The notes beneath the pieces are model-generated. The model was not told where the DNA came from, ran no database searches, and was given only the letters and a program-made list of their open reading frames with translations. The position numbers and the translations under genes are program-made. From Exiguobacterium acetylicum (GTDB taxonomy: Bacteria > Bacillota > Bacilli > Exiguobacteriales > Exiguobacteriaceae): 64,000 nucleotides of DNA. Below are positions 35,511 through 43,790 of the stretch, piece by piece (the first letter of the stretch is position 1; each line of letters starts with the position of its first letter). Location of the stretch: assembly GCF_019890935.1 (NCBI RefSeq), contig NZ_CP082333.1, positions 3,143,501 to 3,207,500 of the forward strand, written 5' to 3'.

Positions 35511-36143
35511 GTGTTCAAAGCCATCAAGTCCATCGTCATCACTACGCTCGTCTGCCTGACCGCTTTCCAATTCGATACGACATCCGTTTCCGCACTACCT
35601 TCGGGCATCTCATCAAAAGCGACGGCCCAGTCTCAACTCGATGCCTTAACGGTTAAAACAGAAGGCAGCATGACCGGTTATTCACGTGATTTGTTCCCGC
35701 ACTGGATCAGTCAAGGAAGCGGCTGTGATACACGACAAGTCGTCTTAAAACGTGACGCCGATTCATATGTCGGATCGTGCCCCGTCACATCCGGTTCTTG
35801 GTATAGTTACTATGACGGACTGACATTCACGAATCCATCTGACCTCGACATCGATCACGTCGTACCGCTTGCGGAAGCATGGCGTTCAGGAGCAAGCAGC
35901 TGGACGACGACGACACGTCAAGCATTCGCAAACGATTTAACAGGTCCTCAATTGATCGCTGTCTCTGCAAGCTCGAACCGTTCAAAAGGGGATCAGGATC
36001 CGTCGACATGGAAGCCGACACGAGCAGGTGCGAGCTGCGCTTACTCGAAGATGTGGATCAATACGAAGAGCCGCTGGAACCTCAGCTTACAGTCGAGTGA
36101 AAAAACAGCCTTACAAACGATGTTGAACACATGTACATACTAA
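35511..36143 (+). CDS. Secreted HNH-type endonuclease (DUF1524-like)
   Basis: A 210-residue exported nuclease. The start is a GTG at 35511 after AGGAGGAATGACAC. Residues 1-29 form a signal peptide (hydrophobic core IVITTLVCLTAF, cleavage near VSA). The mature protein has the HNH-like core LDIDHVVPLAEAWRSGASSW, followed by RQAFANDLTGPQLIAVSASSNRSKGDQDPSTW; its His and Asn residues match the DUF1524/GmrSD C-terminal nuclease fold. Four cysteines could make two disulphides. It probably degrades external DNA for nutrients or in competition. A 79-codon gene follows after 15 bp and may be its partner. Confidence 0.88.
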   Translation: MFKAIKSIVITTLVCLTAFQFDTTSVSALPSGISSKATAQSQLDALTVKTEGSMTGYSRDLFPHWISQGSGCDTRQVVLKRDADSYVGSCPVTSGSWYSYYDGLTFTNPSDLDIDHVVPLAEAWRSGASSWTTTTRQAFANDLTGPQLIAVSASSNRSKGDQDPSTWKPTRAGASCAYSKMWINTKSRWNLSLQSSEKTALQTMLNTCTY

Positions 36144-36158
36144 AAAGGAGTCGATTCG

Positions 36159-36398
36159 ATGGAAACGAAAACCTCTACCTTTACCGCCACACATGGTGTC
36201 ATGACGCAAGAAGTCGGTGTCATCAGCGGTGAACTCGAACTCCGGACGACCTGTCAGGAAAACGGGACGTTGGAACTAAAGATTGCTTATGTCGGGGCAA
36301 TAGACGTCTATACGTTACCTGGCAGTTATCGTGTCCATGACGTTCGGGATCATGACGTCATCCATCAGATGCTCGTCAATGTACTAGAGCGAACATAA
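36159..36398 (+). CDS. Small protein downstream of the secreted nuclease
   Basis: A 79-residue cytoplasmic protein, beta-strand-rich in its first 55 residues (TFTATHGVMTQEVGVISGELELRTTC). The ATG follows AAAAAGGAGTCGATTCG. It lies 15 bp after the nuclease stop and before a shared terminator, so it is co-transcribed. No family is recognised. A nuclease inhibitor role is conceivable by analogy with nuclease-inhibitor pairs but is unproven. Confidence 0.65.
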   Translation: METKTSTFTATHGVMTQEVGVISGELELRTTCQENGTLELKIAYVGAIDVYTLPGSYRVHDVRDHDVIHQMLVNVLERT

Positions 36399-36446
36399 CG
36401 AAAAACAGACGCTGTCCAAGTTAATGGGCGGCGTCTGTTTTCGTTA
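36396..36446 (+). terminator. Terminator of the nuclease operon
   Basis: The long stem TAACGAAAA-ACAGACGC / GCGTCTGTTTTCGTTA starts at the stop codon of the 79-codon gene. Confidence 0.85.
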
Positions 36447-36554
36447 TGCATATTCAAAATCAGATTGTCATTATTTACTAAAGTATGCGTTTTATCTGAC
36501 GTTCTATCCGGTATAGTGAAAACAACGTCATTATCCTTTCGGGAGGAATACTTT

Positions 36555-36707
36555 ATGCGAAACGTTTTGATCCCAACCGGCGTCATTTTAAGTGGTGCAG
36601 GTCTCTATATGGCACTAGAAAGTCACGTGCCTGCGTTACTCGTTACGGGCATCATCATGCTGTTTGGTTGCGGTATCGGTATCATCACGAAAGAAAAGTC
36701 GGAGTAA
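36555..36707 (+). CDS. Small two-helix membrane protein
   Basis: A 50-residue protein with two hydrophobic stretches (VLIPTGVILSGAGLYMAL and VPALLVTGIIMLFGCGIGII) and a charged tail. The ATG at 36555 follows CGGGAGGAATACTTT. A TATAGT box lies about 40 bp upstream (near 36514). The function is unknown. Confidence 0.6.
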   Translation: MRNVLIPTGVILSGAGLYMALESHVPALLVTGIIMLFGCGIGIITKEKSE

Positions 36708-36734
36708 TCCATAGATCCAGTCAGGAGGATAACT

Positions 36735-37109
36735 ATGATTCAACAATTCATCGAGGAACAGCAGTCACACGATACTATTGGCGGATTTATCGCTAAGTCT
36801 GTTGACCCGATCCTCGCCCACGTCAATCCATCGCGTTTACAAGACAGCGATCTTGTACTATTGATTCAAGCTGATCAATCGATTTTTGTCTCTTTTGCTA
36901 ATTCACAAGATCAATCAGATTGGACGCCACTATCACGAGAGCAGATTCATCAATCGAAAAGTCTACTCGCACCTAAAGCATGGTACTTTAAAATTACGCA
37001 CGGTGAATATGCCGGAACCTATTTGATTTCACCGGATTTGATTGTGAATGATCAATTCAAGAGTGAGAAAGATTATTTAGAAGTTCTAACATCAACAACG
37101 AATAAGTAA
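36735..37109 (+). CDS. Hypothetical protein
   Basis: A 124-residue soluble acidic protein with an ATG after CAGGAGGATAACT. It has an N-terminal helix (IQQFIEEQQSHDTI), a predicted alternation of strands (DLVLLIQADQSIFVSFANS) and the sequence APKAWYFKITHGEYAGTYLISPDLIV. I do not recognise a family. It lies 27 bp after the small membrane protein gene and may share its transcript. Confidence 0.65.
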   Translation: MIQQFIEEQQSHDTIGGFIAKSVDPILAHVNPSRLQDSDLVLLIQADQSIFVSFANSQDQSDWTPLSREQIHQSKSLLAPKAWYFKITHGEYAGTYLISPDLIVNDQFKSEKDYLEVLTSTTNK

Positions 37110-37110
37110 C

Positions 37111-37587
37111 TCATAAATGTTTTATCAAGACGATTTCGTCTTTAATCGGAACTCCCTTTTCATTGTATAACGGGATTTCCGGTTTTATTTTGCGTGCAAG
37201 GTCCACGGCATTCGGAATCACTTGCGATACTGTATATCCCCGATGTTGATAGAAACGTATCGCATGCTCATTATCATTCGTTGTAACGAGTGTCAGCAAG
37301 TCGCATTGTTGCCGTATTGCCTTTTCCTCTACCACTTGCATCAATCGTGAACCAATTCCTTTGCCTTCTTCAAGACTATCCAGTGAAATGATTTCGCACG
37401 TCTGCGAAGTAATATGATAGGTAATCAGTCCAATGATTTCATGATCATCGTTTATGGCATAAAACCCGTCTAACAGACTGCAATCATGAACACCTGTCGA
37501 CGTTACCATTTGTGAACTGCCCCAGTGCTTGGTAAAAAAGGCTTTAACCTGACTACGTGTTTCCTTTTCAATGGCCTGAATAATCAT
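37111..37587 (-). CDS. GNAT family N-acetyltransferase
   Basis: A 158-residue acetyltransferase of the GNAT fold. The acetyl-CoA site is in IISLDSLEEGKGIGSRLMQVVEEKA (a Q/R-x2-G-x-G/A variant, GKGIGSRL, near residue 75), followed by the LTLVTTNDNEHAIRFYQHRGYTV strand-helix typical of the family's C-half. The substrate is unknown. The ATG follows AAAGGGAGACATA. It is convergent with the hypothetical gene, with only one base between the stops. Confidence 0.88.
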   Translation of the reverse strand: MIIQAIEKETRSQVKAFFTKHWGSSQMVTSTGVHDCSLLDGFYAINDDHEIIGLITYHITSQTCEIISLDSLEEGKGIGSRLMQVVEEKAIRQQCDLLTLVTTNDNEHAIRFYQHRGYTVSQVIPNAVDLARKIKPEIPLYNEKGVPIKDEIVLIKHL

Positions 37588-37662
37588 TATGTCTCCCTTT
37601 CGCTTATGTTTTTATCCTTTTATATTAAGTAAAATATAAAGTTGACTATCTATTTTTAAAAT

Positions 37663-37708
37663 AAAGATTATCTTCAACATTAATTCCATAAGAAAGATAA
37701 TCTTTTTT
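37663..37708. terminator. AT-rich hairpin, probable bidirectional terminator
   Basis: The arms AAAGATTATCTT and AAGATAATCTTT are separated by 20 bases, with T runs on both strands. It sits downstream of the FokI-like nuclease gene on the minus strand. Confidence 0.65.
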
Positions 37709-37781
37709 ATGATTTTTATTAATTTAATCGGTATGAGTTGTTCATCTTATTTAGATTTTCAAATTTTTTCTAGTTTACTAA

Positions 37782-39797
37782 TCATGCTTTAGCATAAAAA
37801 TCAAGTTTGTTCATAGCATCATATACTGTACCTATAGCATAGTAATTTTCTTTAGAACGACCAACGCATTTCATTAGTGATGAAGATAAAAACTGCAGCA
37901 CTTCAGCAATTTCATTCAATGAAGGAGGCGTATCAAAACTTTCATCGCTTCTTAAAGTTCTATATATATCTTTTTCTTCTAATAGTCCTTCAGTCACAGT
38001 ATCATTACTTTCTATAACAAGACATTCCATAACTGCTTGTAATAACTTTCTTGACCTCTCAATTTCTCTTCTATCGACTTCTAAACAACTAATATCAATT
38101 TTTCCTACTTGCATAAATATTTTTTTATATACATCTGCTTGTAATGGCGTTTGAAAATGGAATTTTATTATTTTCTCGAGAGAATCAACATCTATTAATG
38201 CTACTTTATGTTCTATAGCCCGTTTAATTAGACGTTCACCCTGAAAAGAGAATCCTATGACTGCAATATAATCAGCTGAATGAAGTTTTTTATGCTCTTT
38301 TAAAGTATCAAAATTAATTTGTCCCTCATTGACTGCTCCTGATTGCGTTGATTTTGCATCAACAGTTACAGTGTATGAAAATTTAGGTATGCTTGGAGAA
38401 TGTATTAAAACATCTGTATTTCCTGATCCTCCTAGCCAAGATGAATTGAAACCTAATATCGAAAAAGCATCTTTAATCGCTTTTTCGAATCTATTGGGAT
38501 TCGAAGAGTCTTTTGATGCTAAGCGAAGTTCGGTTATATACTTGTCCACTCCCAGAGAGCTATATTTAGTGTTATCCTCTTCAATATCTGTTTTATTGAC
38601 TAATGTAGTTCTTTCTTGTAATTTAACTTTCTTTAAAATATTTTTTGCTCTTTGAGTCACACTATACTTGCCAGACTCTTCTTCTTGAATAAGAAGAGCA
38701 CTTTTTAAAATATTTAAGCGTTTCCTAATCTCATCTATTCTTTCTTTATCAAATCCGTAAGATACTTTAGCTATTACAGCGAGTTCCTTAACAGATAAAG
38801 CTTTTTCTTCTAATTCTTTTAGGATTTCAAATATAAACAATACTTTTGAATGCAAACAATAAACTAAATCTAAAGCAGATTTGGTAGATATCCAATTTTT
38901 TGATATAGATGTAGCTTCATATATGCTTCTTGACTTTCGTTTTAAAAAACCAATATTAGATAAAGTCGTAACAAAAGAATTTGCTGAAGATGGAGATATT
39001 TTATAAGTTTCCCACGAGTAGTTAGTAAAAGCTTCTTTATCAATACCAGAATATATCAATTGAATGTACTCATCAAAAGTATTATATATATCAGCCATAT
39101 TTCCTGGAATGTAACCAACAGAAGGTTTTCGAGACTGTAGTTCTTCTTGACTCATTTGAATTACCTCTTCTGCCCAAGAAGATACTGGAACTTCAACCTC
39201 TTCAATTGTTAAATCGCGAATTGTTTCTATTTCATTTGGATGAACATAATTAATATTTTTTATAAATTCCTTTCCTTTTTCATTTAAAACATACGTATTT
39301 TCAAAATCATTAAAACTTACTAAGTCTAATTGCCTAAACCAAGTTAATCTATTGCCTATTTCTGATTTAGTATCCCAGTTTAATTTATATTCCTCATTAG
39401 CTATCTTTAAAATTTCCATAATAGTCAGTGGTGTATTTATAGTTATTAGGAGTTCGCCAATAAACCTAACATTGGCACAAAATAGTGCTGTTAAATATAA
39501 ATCATCTTCAGAATCTAAATATCGTTTACTCTCCTCTGAAATTTTCCATACACTGTTTTCCTGATATATCAAACCTATAGGTCTTAACCACCTACATAAA
39601 TCTTCTAATGTAGCTTTACTAGTGCTACCTTTAAACTTCATTTTTGTACCATAAGGAACCTTATTTACTATCGCTTTTAGAATTTCTCTTAAAACTGCTG
39701 GCTGACCTATTTCACCTCTAGGAATTTTTGGAAGTGAAAAAACTTTAGTATTCCACTTTCTATGTTTTGGATAATTTAATGGCTTAATTGTATTCAT
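37782..39797 (-). CDS. FokI-like restriction endonuclease family protein, solitary
   Basis: A 671-residue predicted DNA endonuclease. About 400 N-terminal residues look like a series of winged-helix-type units (for example TLEDLCRWLRPIGLIYQENSVWKISEESKRYL and SVKELAVIAKVSYGFDKERIDEIRKRLNILKSALLI). The catalytic domain (about 430-550) has the PD-(D/E)XK set: a helix with E438, GNT-D462, then D480-A-K482, followed by a FokI-like stretch (SADYIAVIGFSFQGERLIKRA, ALIDVDSLEKI). A helical tail of about 120 residues follows. The gene is strikingly AT-rich compared with both neighbours and has no methyltransferase next to it. It may be a modification-dependent (type IV-like) defence nuclease or a remnant of a type IIS system. 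The ATG follows TTAGGAGAAGAAAGTT. Confidence 0.82.
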   Translation of the reverse strand: MNTIKPLNYPKHRKWNTKVFSLPKIPRGEIGQPAVLREILKAIVNKVPYGTKMKFKGSTSKATLEDLCRWLRPIGLIYQENSVWKISEESKRYLDSEDDLYLTALFCANVRFIGELLITINTPLTIMEILKIANEEYKLNWDTKSEIGNRLTWFRQLDLVSFNDFENTYVLNEKGKEFIKNINYVHPNEIETIRDLTIEEVEVPVSSWAEEVIQMSQEELQSRKPSVGYIPGNMADIYNTFDEYIQLIYSGIDKEAFTNYSWETYKISPSSANSFVTTLSNIGFLKRKSRSIYEATSISKNWISTKSALDLVYCLHSKVLFIFEILKELEEKALSVKELAVIAKVSYGFDKERIDEIRKRLNILKSALLIQEEESGKYSVTQRAKNILKKVKLQERTTLVNKTDIEEDNTKYSSLGVDKYITELRLASKDSSNPNRFEKAIKDAFSILGFNSSWLGGSGNTDVLIHSPSIPKFSYTVTVDAKSTQSGAVNEGQINFDTLKEHKKLHSADYIAVIGFSFQGERLIKRAIEHKVALIDVDSLEKIIKFHFQTPLQADVYKKIFMQVGKIDISCLEVDRREIERSRKLLQAVMECLVIESNDTVTEGLLEEKDIYRTLRSDESFDTPPSLNEIAEVLQFLSSSLMKCVGRSKENYYAIGTVYDAMNKLDFYAKA

Positions 39798-39853
39798 AAC
39801 TTTCTTCTCCTAAGAAATTTATTTTTACATAAAATGTATCACAAAATAAAAAA

Positions 39854-39881
39854 GTCTATCTAACTTATTAGTTAGACAGAC
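39854..39881 (-). terminator. Intrinsic terminator after rlmH
   Basis: On the minus strand GTCTGTCTAAC / GTTAGATAGAC is followed by six T. The same hairpin stands in front of the AT-rich nuclease gene and marks the right border of that island. Confidence 0.85.
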
Positions 39882-39890
39882 ACTAAAAAA

Positions 39891-40370
39891 TTATTTATGG
39901 TACGGTTCATTCCGATTAATCCGGTACGCCCGATAAATCTGTTCACAGAGGATCATCTTCATCAATTGGTGCGGAAATGTCATCTTCGAGAACGAAATTG
40001 TATCATTCGCCCGCTGCATCACTTCTGGTGCGAGACCAAGCGATCCACCGATGACGAAGGCAATCTTGCTCTTACCGTATGTCGCGAGTTGATCGAGTTC
40101 TTTCGCGAACTGTTCGCTCGTCCGTTGTTTTCCTTCGATAGCAAGTGCAAGGACATGAACGTCCGGTCCAATCTTCGCTAAAATCCGTTCGCCCTCTTTT
40201 TTCTTCACTTGTGCCATCTCCGCTTCACTCAACTGCTCCGGTGCCTTTTCGTCCGCAACCTCGATTTCTTGGATCGAACAGTAGGCGCCGAGACGCTTCG
40301 TATATTCGGCGATGCCTTGCTTCAAATACTTCTCTTTTAGCTTTCCGACCGTAATGATGGTAATTTGCAT
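39891..40370 (-). CDS. rlmH: 23S rRNA (pseudouridine-1915-N3)-methyltransferase
   Basis: A 159-residue SPOUT-class methyltransferase that methylates pseudouridine 1915 in helix 69 of 23S rRNA. The N-terminus [23 protein letters not shown], the knot segment [25 protein letters not shown] and the C-terminal [28 protein letters not shown] are all textbook for RlmH. The full family length is present. Its place near walJ and htrA is conserved in Bacillales. Confidence 0.98.
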   Translation of the reverse strand: MQITIITVGKLKEKYLKQGIAEYTKRLGAYCSIQEIEVADEKAPEQLSEAEMAQVKKKEGERILAKIGPDVHVLALAIEGKQRTSEQFAKELDQLATYGKSKIAFVIGGSLGLAPEVMQRANDTISFSKMTFPHQLMKMILCEQIYRAYRINRNEPYHK

Positions 40371-40404
40371 CTTTTTTCTCGCTTTCTGACAGAAAATTCA
40401 GGAG

Positions 40405-40633
40405 TTATCCACAGAGTTATCCACAAATCCACATGTTGATATTTATTTTTTGCTTGACACAAGATATGTTGCCGGTTCGTCACAGTATTCACACGTGATG
40501 TTTTTTTCTGGATTTAGCTGATCGAGAATCGGGTATTGTTCTGTTTCATCCACGATTTCGTCAAGCGCGAGCTCGACATGTTCTAAACAAACGTACTTAT
40601 CCACAGGTGGTCTCCTCCTTTCACTTATCCACA
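40405..40633 (+). other. Cluster of four perfect DnaA boxes
   Basis: TTATCCACA occurs at 40405-40413, 40417-40425, 40597-40605 and 40625-40633, all in the same orientation. The first two lie upstream of rlmH, the third overlaps the start codon of the CxxH/CxxC gene, and the fourth is just upstream of that gene. It could titrate DnaA or regulate the genes nearby. Confidence 0.8.
40443..40604 (-). CDS. CxxH/CxxC small protein
   Basis: A 53-residue protein with a CLEH motif near the start and CEYC near the end, a probable zinc site. It matches the short CxxH/CxxC family found next to rlmH in Bacillus. I start it at the GTG at 40604 (MDKYVCLEH), which has AAAGGAGGAGACCACCT upstream; the longer frame would include that ribosome site. 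Function unknown. Its start codon overlaps a DnaA box. Confidence 0.85.
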   Translation of the reverse strand: MDKYVCLEHVELALDEIVDETEQYPILDQLNPEKNITCEYCDEPATYLVSSKK

Positions 40634-40702
40634 TTTATCCGCTTCCAGTATAACAAATATCAACCTTTCTGACCGGAAAAGGCGCAGGTTTCCTCACTCA
40701 AA

Positions 40703-40738
40703 AAAACCATCCACAGGTCGGACCTGTGGATGGTTTTT
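40703..40738 (-). terminator. Intrinsic terminator after htrA
   Basis: The stem AAAACCATCCACAGGTC / GACCTGTGGATGGTTTT has a T run on the minus strand. It follows the htrA stop. Confidence 0.88.
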
Positions 40739-40749
40739 CAGGTTATGCC

Positions 40750-42045
40750 TTATTGAACAGTTGGTGACTGGGCCGACAACTTCACATCTGCTGTCTGTTT
40801 TTCACCGCCCCGGTAGAACGTGACTTTGACCGTATCACCGACTTTTGCATCCCGGTAGAGGACACTTTTTAAATCCGCGAACGATGCGATCGCTTTTCCG
40901 TTGATCTCAACGATGACATCGTTCGCTTTCATACCCGCTTTTTCGGCTCCACTGTTACGTGTTAGACCGACGACGACGATTCCTTTCGTGACATCATTCG
41001 GTAATTTCAGACGATCTTCGCGATATCCGCTTGGGAATTCCTGCACGTCACGAATCTGAATCCCGAGCTGTGGACGAACGACTTCACCGTTTTGCTCGAG
41101 ATCACGCATGATTGGTAACGCTTCGTTGATCGGAATCGCAAATCCGACTCCTTCAACACTTGCTTCCGCAATCTTCATCGAGTTGATCCCGATCAATTGA
41201 CCGGCTGTGTTGATGAGCGCTCCACCGGAGTTCCCCGGGTTGATTGCTGCATCGGTTTGAATGACTTCTGTATTGAAGTCTTGCTGTCCATCCTTGTTCG
41301 TATCGACTGGAACCGTCCGTTCCTGTGCACTTATGACACCGCGCGTGACGGAGTTCGCGAAAATCCCGAGTGGGTTTCCGATTGCAAGCACCGTTTCACC
41401 GGCACGTAACGTATCCGAATCCCCGAGTTTTGCGACTTGTGTCACTTTCGATGAATCAATCGAGAGGACCGCTAAATCGTACGTCGGATCTTCCCCGAGG
41501 ACTTTTGCCTCGAGTGCTGTTCCGTCGGATAACGTGACAGACAGACGGCTCGCGCCTTCGACGACGTGGTAGTTCGTAACGACGTAGGCTTTATTGCCAT
41601 CTTTTTTATAGATGACGCCGGACCCTGCACCCGTTTCCTGATCGGTCCCTTGGAACGAGCTCTGAAGATTCGTCACGCTCACGACGGCTTCCTTCGTCTT
41701 ACCGACCGCACCGACGATGTCGGCTTCATCCTCCGTCGTCTGTGTCGCAGTCTGTTCCGCTGTCGTCGACGAAACCGGAGTCGGACTCTTCATCTCATCG
41801 CGGACGAACGGCCACGCGACGAGGGCGATCAACAAGGCTCCGACGATTCCGCCGATCAGACCGACGAAAAAGGCTTTTCCGGCACCGCGACGACGCGGTG
41901 GTTCTGGTTGTTCTTCATATGGTTCACGATAAGGGCTGACCGGTTCGCTCGTTGCCGGCTGACGGGGCGGGAAGCCGCTCTCATCGGATGACTGTTCGTA
42001 TCGTTCGGATTCGTTCCGTGGTTCTTCGGGTCGATCCATCGACAT
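40750..42045 (-). CDS. htrA: HtrA-like serine protease
   Basis: A 431-residue membrane-anchored DegP/HtrA-family protease. A Pro/Glu-rich cytoplasmic N-terminus (about 55 residues) precedes one membrane helix (AFFVGLIGGIVGALLIALVAWPF). The trypsin-like domain has the triad His in YVVTNYHVVEGA, Asp in DPTYDLAVLSID and Ser in NPGNSGGALI. A single C-terminal PDZ domain (about residues 325-420) follows. It removes damaged secreted or membrane proteins. Located downstream of walJ as in other Bacillales (YyxA/HtrC), with its own ATG after AAAGGAGGCGT. Confidence 0.95.
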   Translation of the reverse strand: MSMDRPEEPRNESERYEQSSDESGFPPRQPATSEPVSPYREPYEEQPEPPRRRGAGKAFFVGLIGGIVGALLIALVAWPFVRDEMKSPTPVSSTTAEQTATQTTEDEADIVGAVGKTKEAVVSVTNLQSSFQGTDQETGAGSGVIYKKDGNKAYVVTNYHVVEGASRLSVTLSDGTALEAKVLGEDPTYDLAVLSIDSSKVTQVAKLGDSDTLRAGETVLAIGNPLGIFANSVTRGVISAQERTVPVDTNKDGQQDFNTEVIQTDAAINPGNSGGALINTAGQLIGINSMKIAEASVEGVGFAIPINEALPIMRDLEQNGEVVRPQLGIQIRDVQEFPSGYREDRLKLPNDVTKGIVVVGLTRNSGAEKAGMKANDVIVEINGKAIASFADLKSVLYRDAKVGDTVKVTFYRGGEKQTADVKLSAQSPTVQ

Positions 42046-42145
42046 ACGCCTCCTTTATGACTCTCTTTACACAAGTATACCCCCATCACGTGGCAAGTGA
42101 GCCAAATGTGGGGGTCTTTTGAGCATATTCAGTAATTTCCCATAA

Positions 42146-42937
42146 TCAAAGCTTTAGGAGTGGTGTCGGAATGACCGGATCCGTGTCGAGAAGCTGAATC
42201 TTACTCAGATCGACGTCACGGCTCGCGAGCGTCTGGGAGACGCTCATCCGGGCGAGTTCCTTCATGTTGTTGTCCTTGCTCAAGTGGGCCATGTGGATCC
42301 GTTTCGTCCGGTCATCCAGGACCTCGCTCATCGCGATTGCGGCGTCCTCGTTCGAGACGTGTCCGTAATCCCCAAGGATCCGTCGTTTGACGCTCCACGG
42401 GTAATGTCCCATCTGGAGCATGCCGATATCATGGTTCGCTTCAAAGATATAGGCATCAGCGCCCCGAATGACACCTTTCATCCGGTCCGAGACGTATCCG
42501 GTATCCGTGATGTGTGCCAATCGTTTTCCTTCATGAGCGAACTGAAAGAACATCGGATCTGCTGCATCGTGACTGACATTGAACGATTCGACTTCGATGT
42601 CACCGAACTGCTTGACCTCTCCGACTTCCCAGAGGAACTTCAGCGCCGGATCAATCTTGCCGATCTTCGCTTCCATCGCCGCCCATGTCTTTTCGTTCGC
42701 ATAGAGCGGGATATTGTACTTCCGTGCCATGATGCCGACGCCTTTGATATGGTCGGAGTGCTCATGGGTGACGAACAGACCATCGATGCCATGCGGCGAC
42801 CGGTCAATCTGGTCGAACAAGGCGAGCATCGCCTTGCCGGTCAGTCCCGCGTCGACGAGCAAGCGGGTCTGTTCACTTTCGATATAGAGGGCGTTCCCCG
42901 TCGAGCCACTGGCCATGACGCTGTAGTGTAGGCTCAT
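42146..42937 (-). CDS. walJ: WalJ, metallo-beta-lactamase-fold hydrolase
   Basis: A 263-residue MBL-fold enzyme (YycJ/VicX). The metal site is [11 protein letters not shown] (HxHxDH) with further His residues in [10 protein letters not shown] and [15 protein letters not shown] strands (LAHITDTG). WalJ homologues are nuclease-like and linked to cell wall and replication coordination. I use the ATG at 42937 after GAGGAATGCACG. It is the last gene of the wal operon, 10 bp after walI. Confidence 0.95.
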   Translation of the reverse strand: MSLHYSVMASGSTGNALYIESEQTRLLVDAGLTGKAMLALFDQIDRSPHGIDGLFVTHEHSDHIKGVGIMARKYNIPLYANEKTWAAMEAKIGKIDPALKFLWEVGEVKQFGDIEVESFNVSHDAADPMFFQFAHEGKRLAHITDTGYVSDRMKGVIRGADAYIFEANHDIGMLQMGHYPWSVKRRILGDYGHVSNEDAAIAMSEVLDDRTKRIHMAHLSKDNNMKELARMSVSQTLASRDVDLSKIQLLDTDPVIPTPLLKL

Positions 42938-42947
42938 CGTGCATTCC

Positions 42948-43784
42948 TCATTTCTCTGAGACTGTATCCAATCGTTCGACGGTCTGGACACCGCCGTCAA
43001 TCGCATTGACGAAGTAGACTTCTTCATTGTCGAGCTCGATTTGCCACGTCGGCGGCAGGATTTGAACCGATTCCGTGCCTTCCGTGACGAGACAGAAATA
43101 ACCGAGCTTATGACTCGTCAACCGTTTTGATGCCGGGAACAACCCTTGCTCCGACAACTGGACGATCGCTTCACTTGCCGATAACAACGTCACGTCCTGC
43201 GCTTGCCGGACGACCTTGTTCAAGTGGCGTTGTTTGTAGCTGACGATTTCCTTCGCATCATTGAGCTGCAAGACGAGCAGGGACGGTCCGATCATCGCAT
43301 CGTCCTCACGCGACTGCTGTGGTGTCGAATAGAGCGGCTGTCCCTTATACGTCTGAACGAATGTCATCTCCTGATACTTACTATCATACTTCCAAAATGT
43401 ATATTCGGCACCATACCGAACGGATGCCTGGACGAACGATGAAGCGGAATCCCGCATCGTCTTCGTTTCGAGTCGATACGGTTTCGTCAACCGGACCGAC
43501 CACTCGACATCATTCTTGACGGAGGCAACCGCGTCACGAATCGGTGAACTCGCAAGTGGCGCCAGTGTTCGCGCATCGACTTCGGCTGTTAAATAGCCGA
43601 TGTCTCGCGTAACCGGTTGTAGTTTTTTCTCATCGATTTGACGATCCTTCAAGATCGATTTACCGGTCGCACTCGTCGCGACAATCCGCGGCTCGACCAT
43701 CCGGTCCATCAATTGAATGGCAAGGTAGACGTTCAGGATCAAAAAGGTCAGCATCAATAAGGTCTTCGCTTTACTCCAGTCCAT
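42948..43784 (-). CDS. walI: WalI, regulator of the WalK kinase
   Basis: A 278-residue YycI protein: a short cytoplasmic start, one membrane helix ([19 protein letters not shown], about residues 8-26) and an extracytoplasmic domain with the YycH/YycI fold. It works with WalH to hold WalK inactive in B. subtilis and to activate it in staphylococci. Overall sequence conservation in this family is low; assignment rests on topology, length and position between walH and walJ. Confidence 0.93.
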   Translation of the reverse strand: MDWSKAKTLLMLTFLILNVYLAIQLMDRMVEPRIVATSATGKSILKDRQIDEKKLQPVTRDIGYLTAEVDARTLAPLASSPIRDAVASVKNDVEWSVRLTKPYRLETKTMRDSASSFVQASVRYGAEYTFWKYDSKYQEMTFVQTYKGQPLYSTPQQSREDDAMIGPSLLVLQLNDAKEIVSYKQRHLNKVVRQAQDVTLLSASEAIVQLSEQGLFPASKRLTSHKLGYFCLVTEGTESVQILPPTWQIELDNEEVYFVNAIDGGVQTVERLDTVSEK

Positions 43785-43790
43785 TCATCC

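Noticed and set aside
36365..36586. 73-codon minus-strand frame across the terminator after the nuclease operon
   Set aside because: It covers a terminator hairpin and the promoter of the next gene and has no ribosome site.
42073..42112. Imperfect hairpin between walJ and htrA as a terminator of walJ
   Set aside because: The CCCCCA/TGGGGG arms pair but no T run follows on the minus strand, so readthrough into htrA is as likely.
42284..42931. 215-codon open frame on the plus strand opposite walJ
   Set aside because: Antisense shadow of walJ, which has full metal-binding motifs and operon context.
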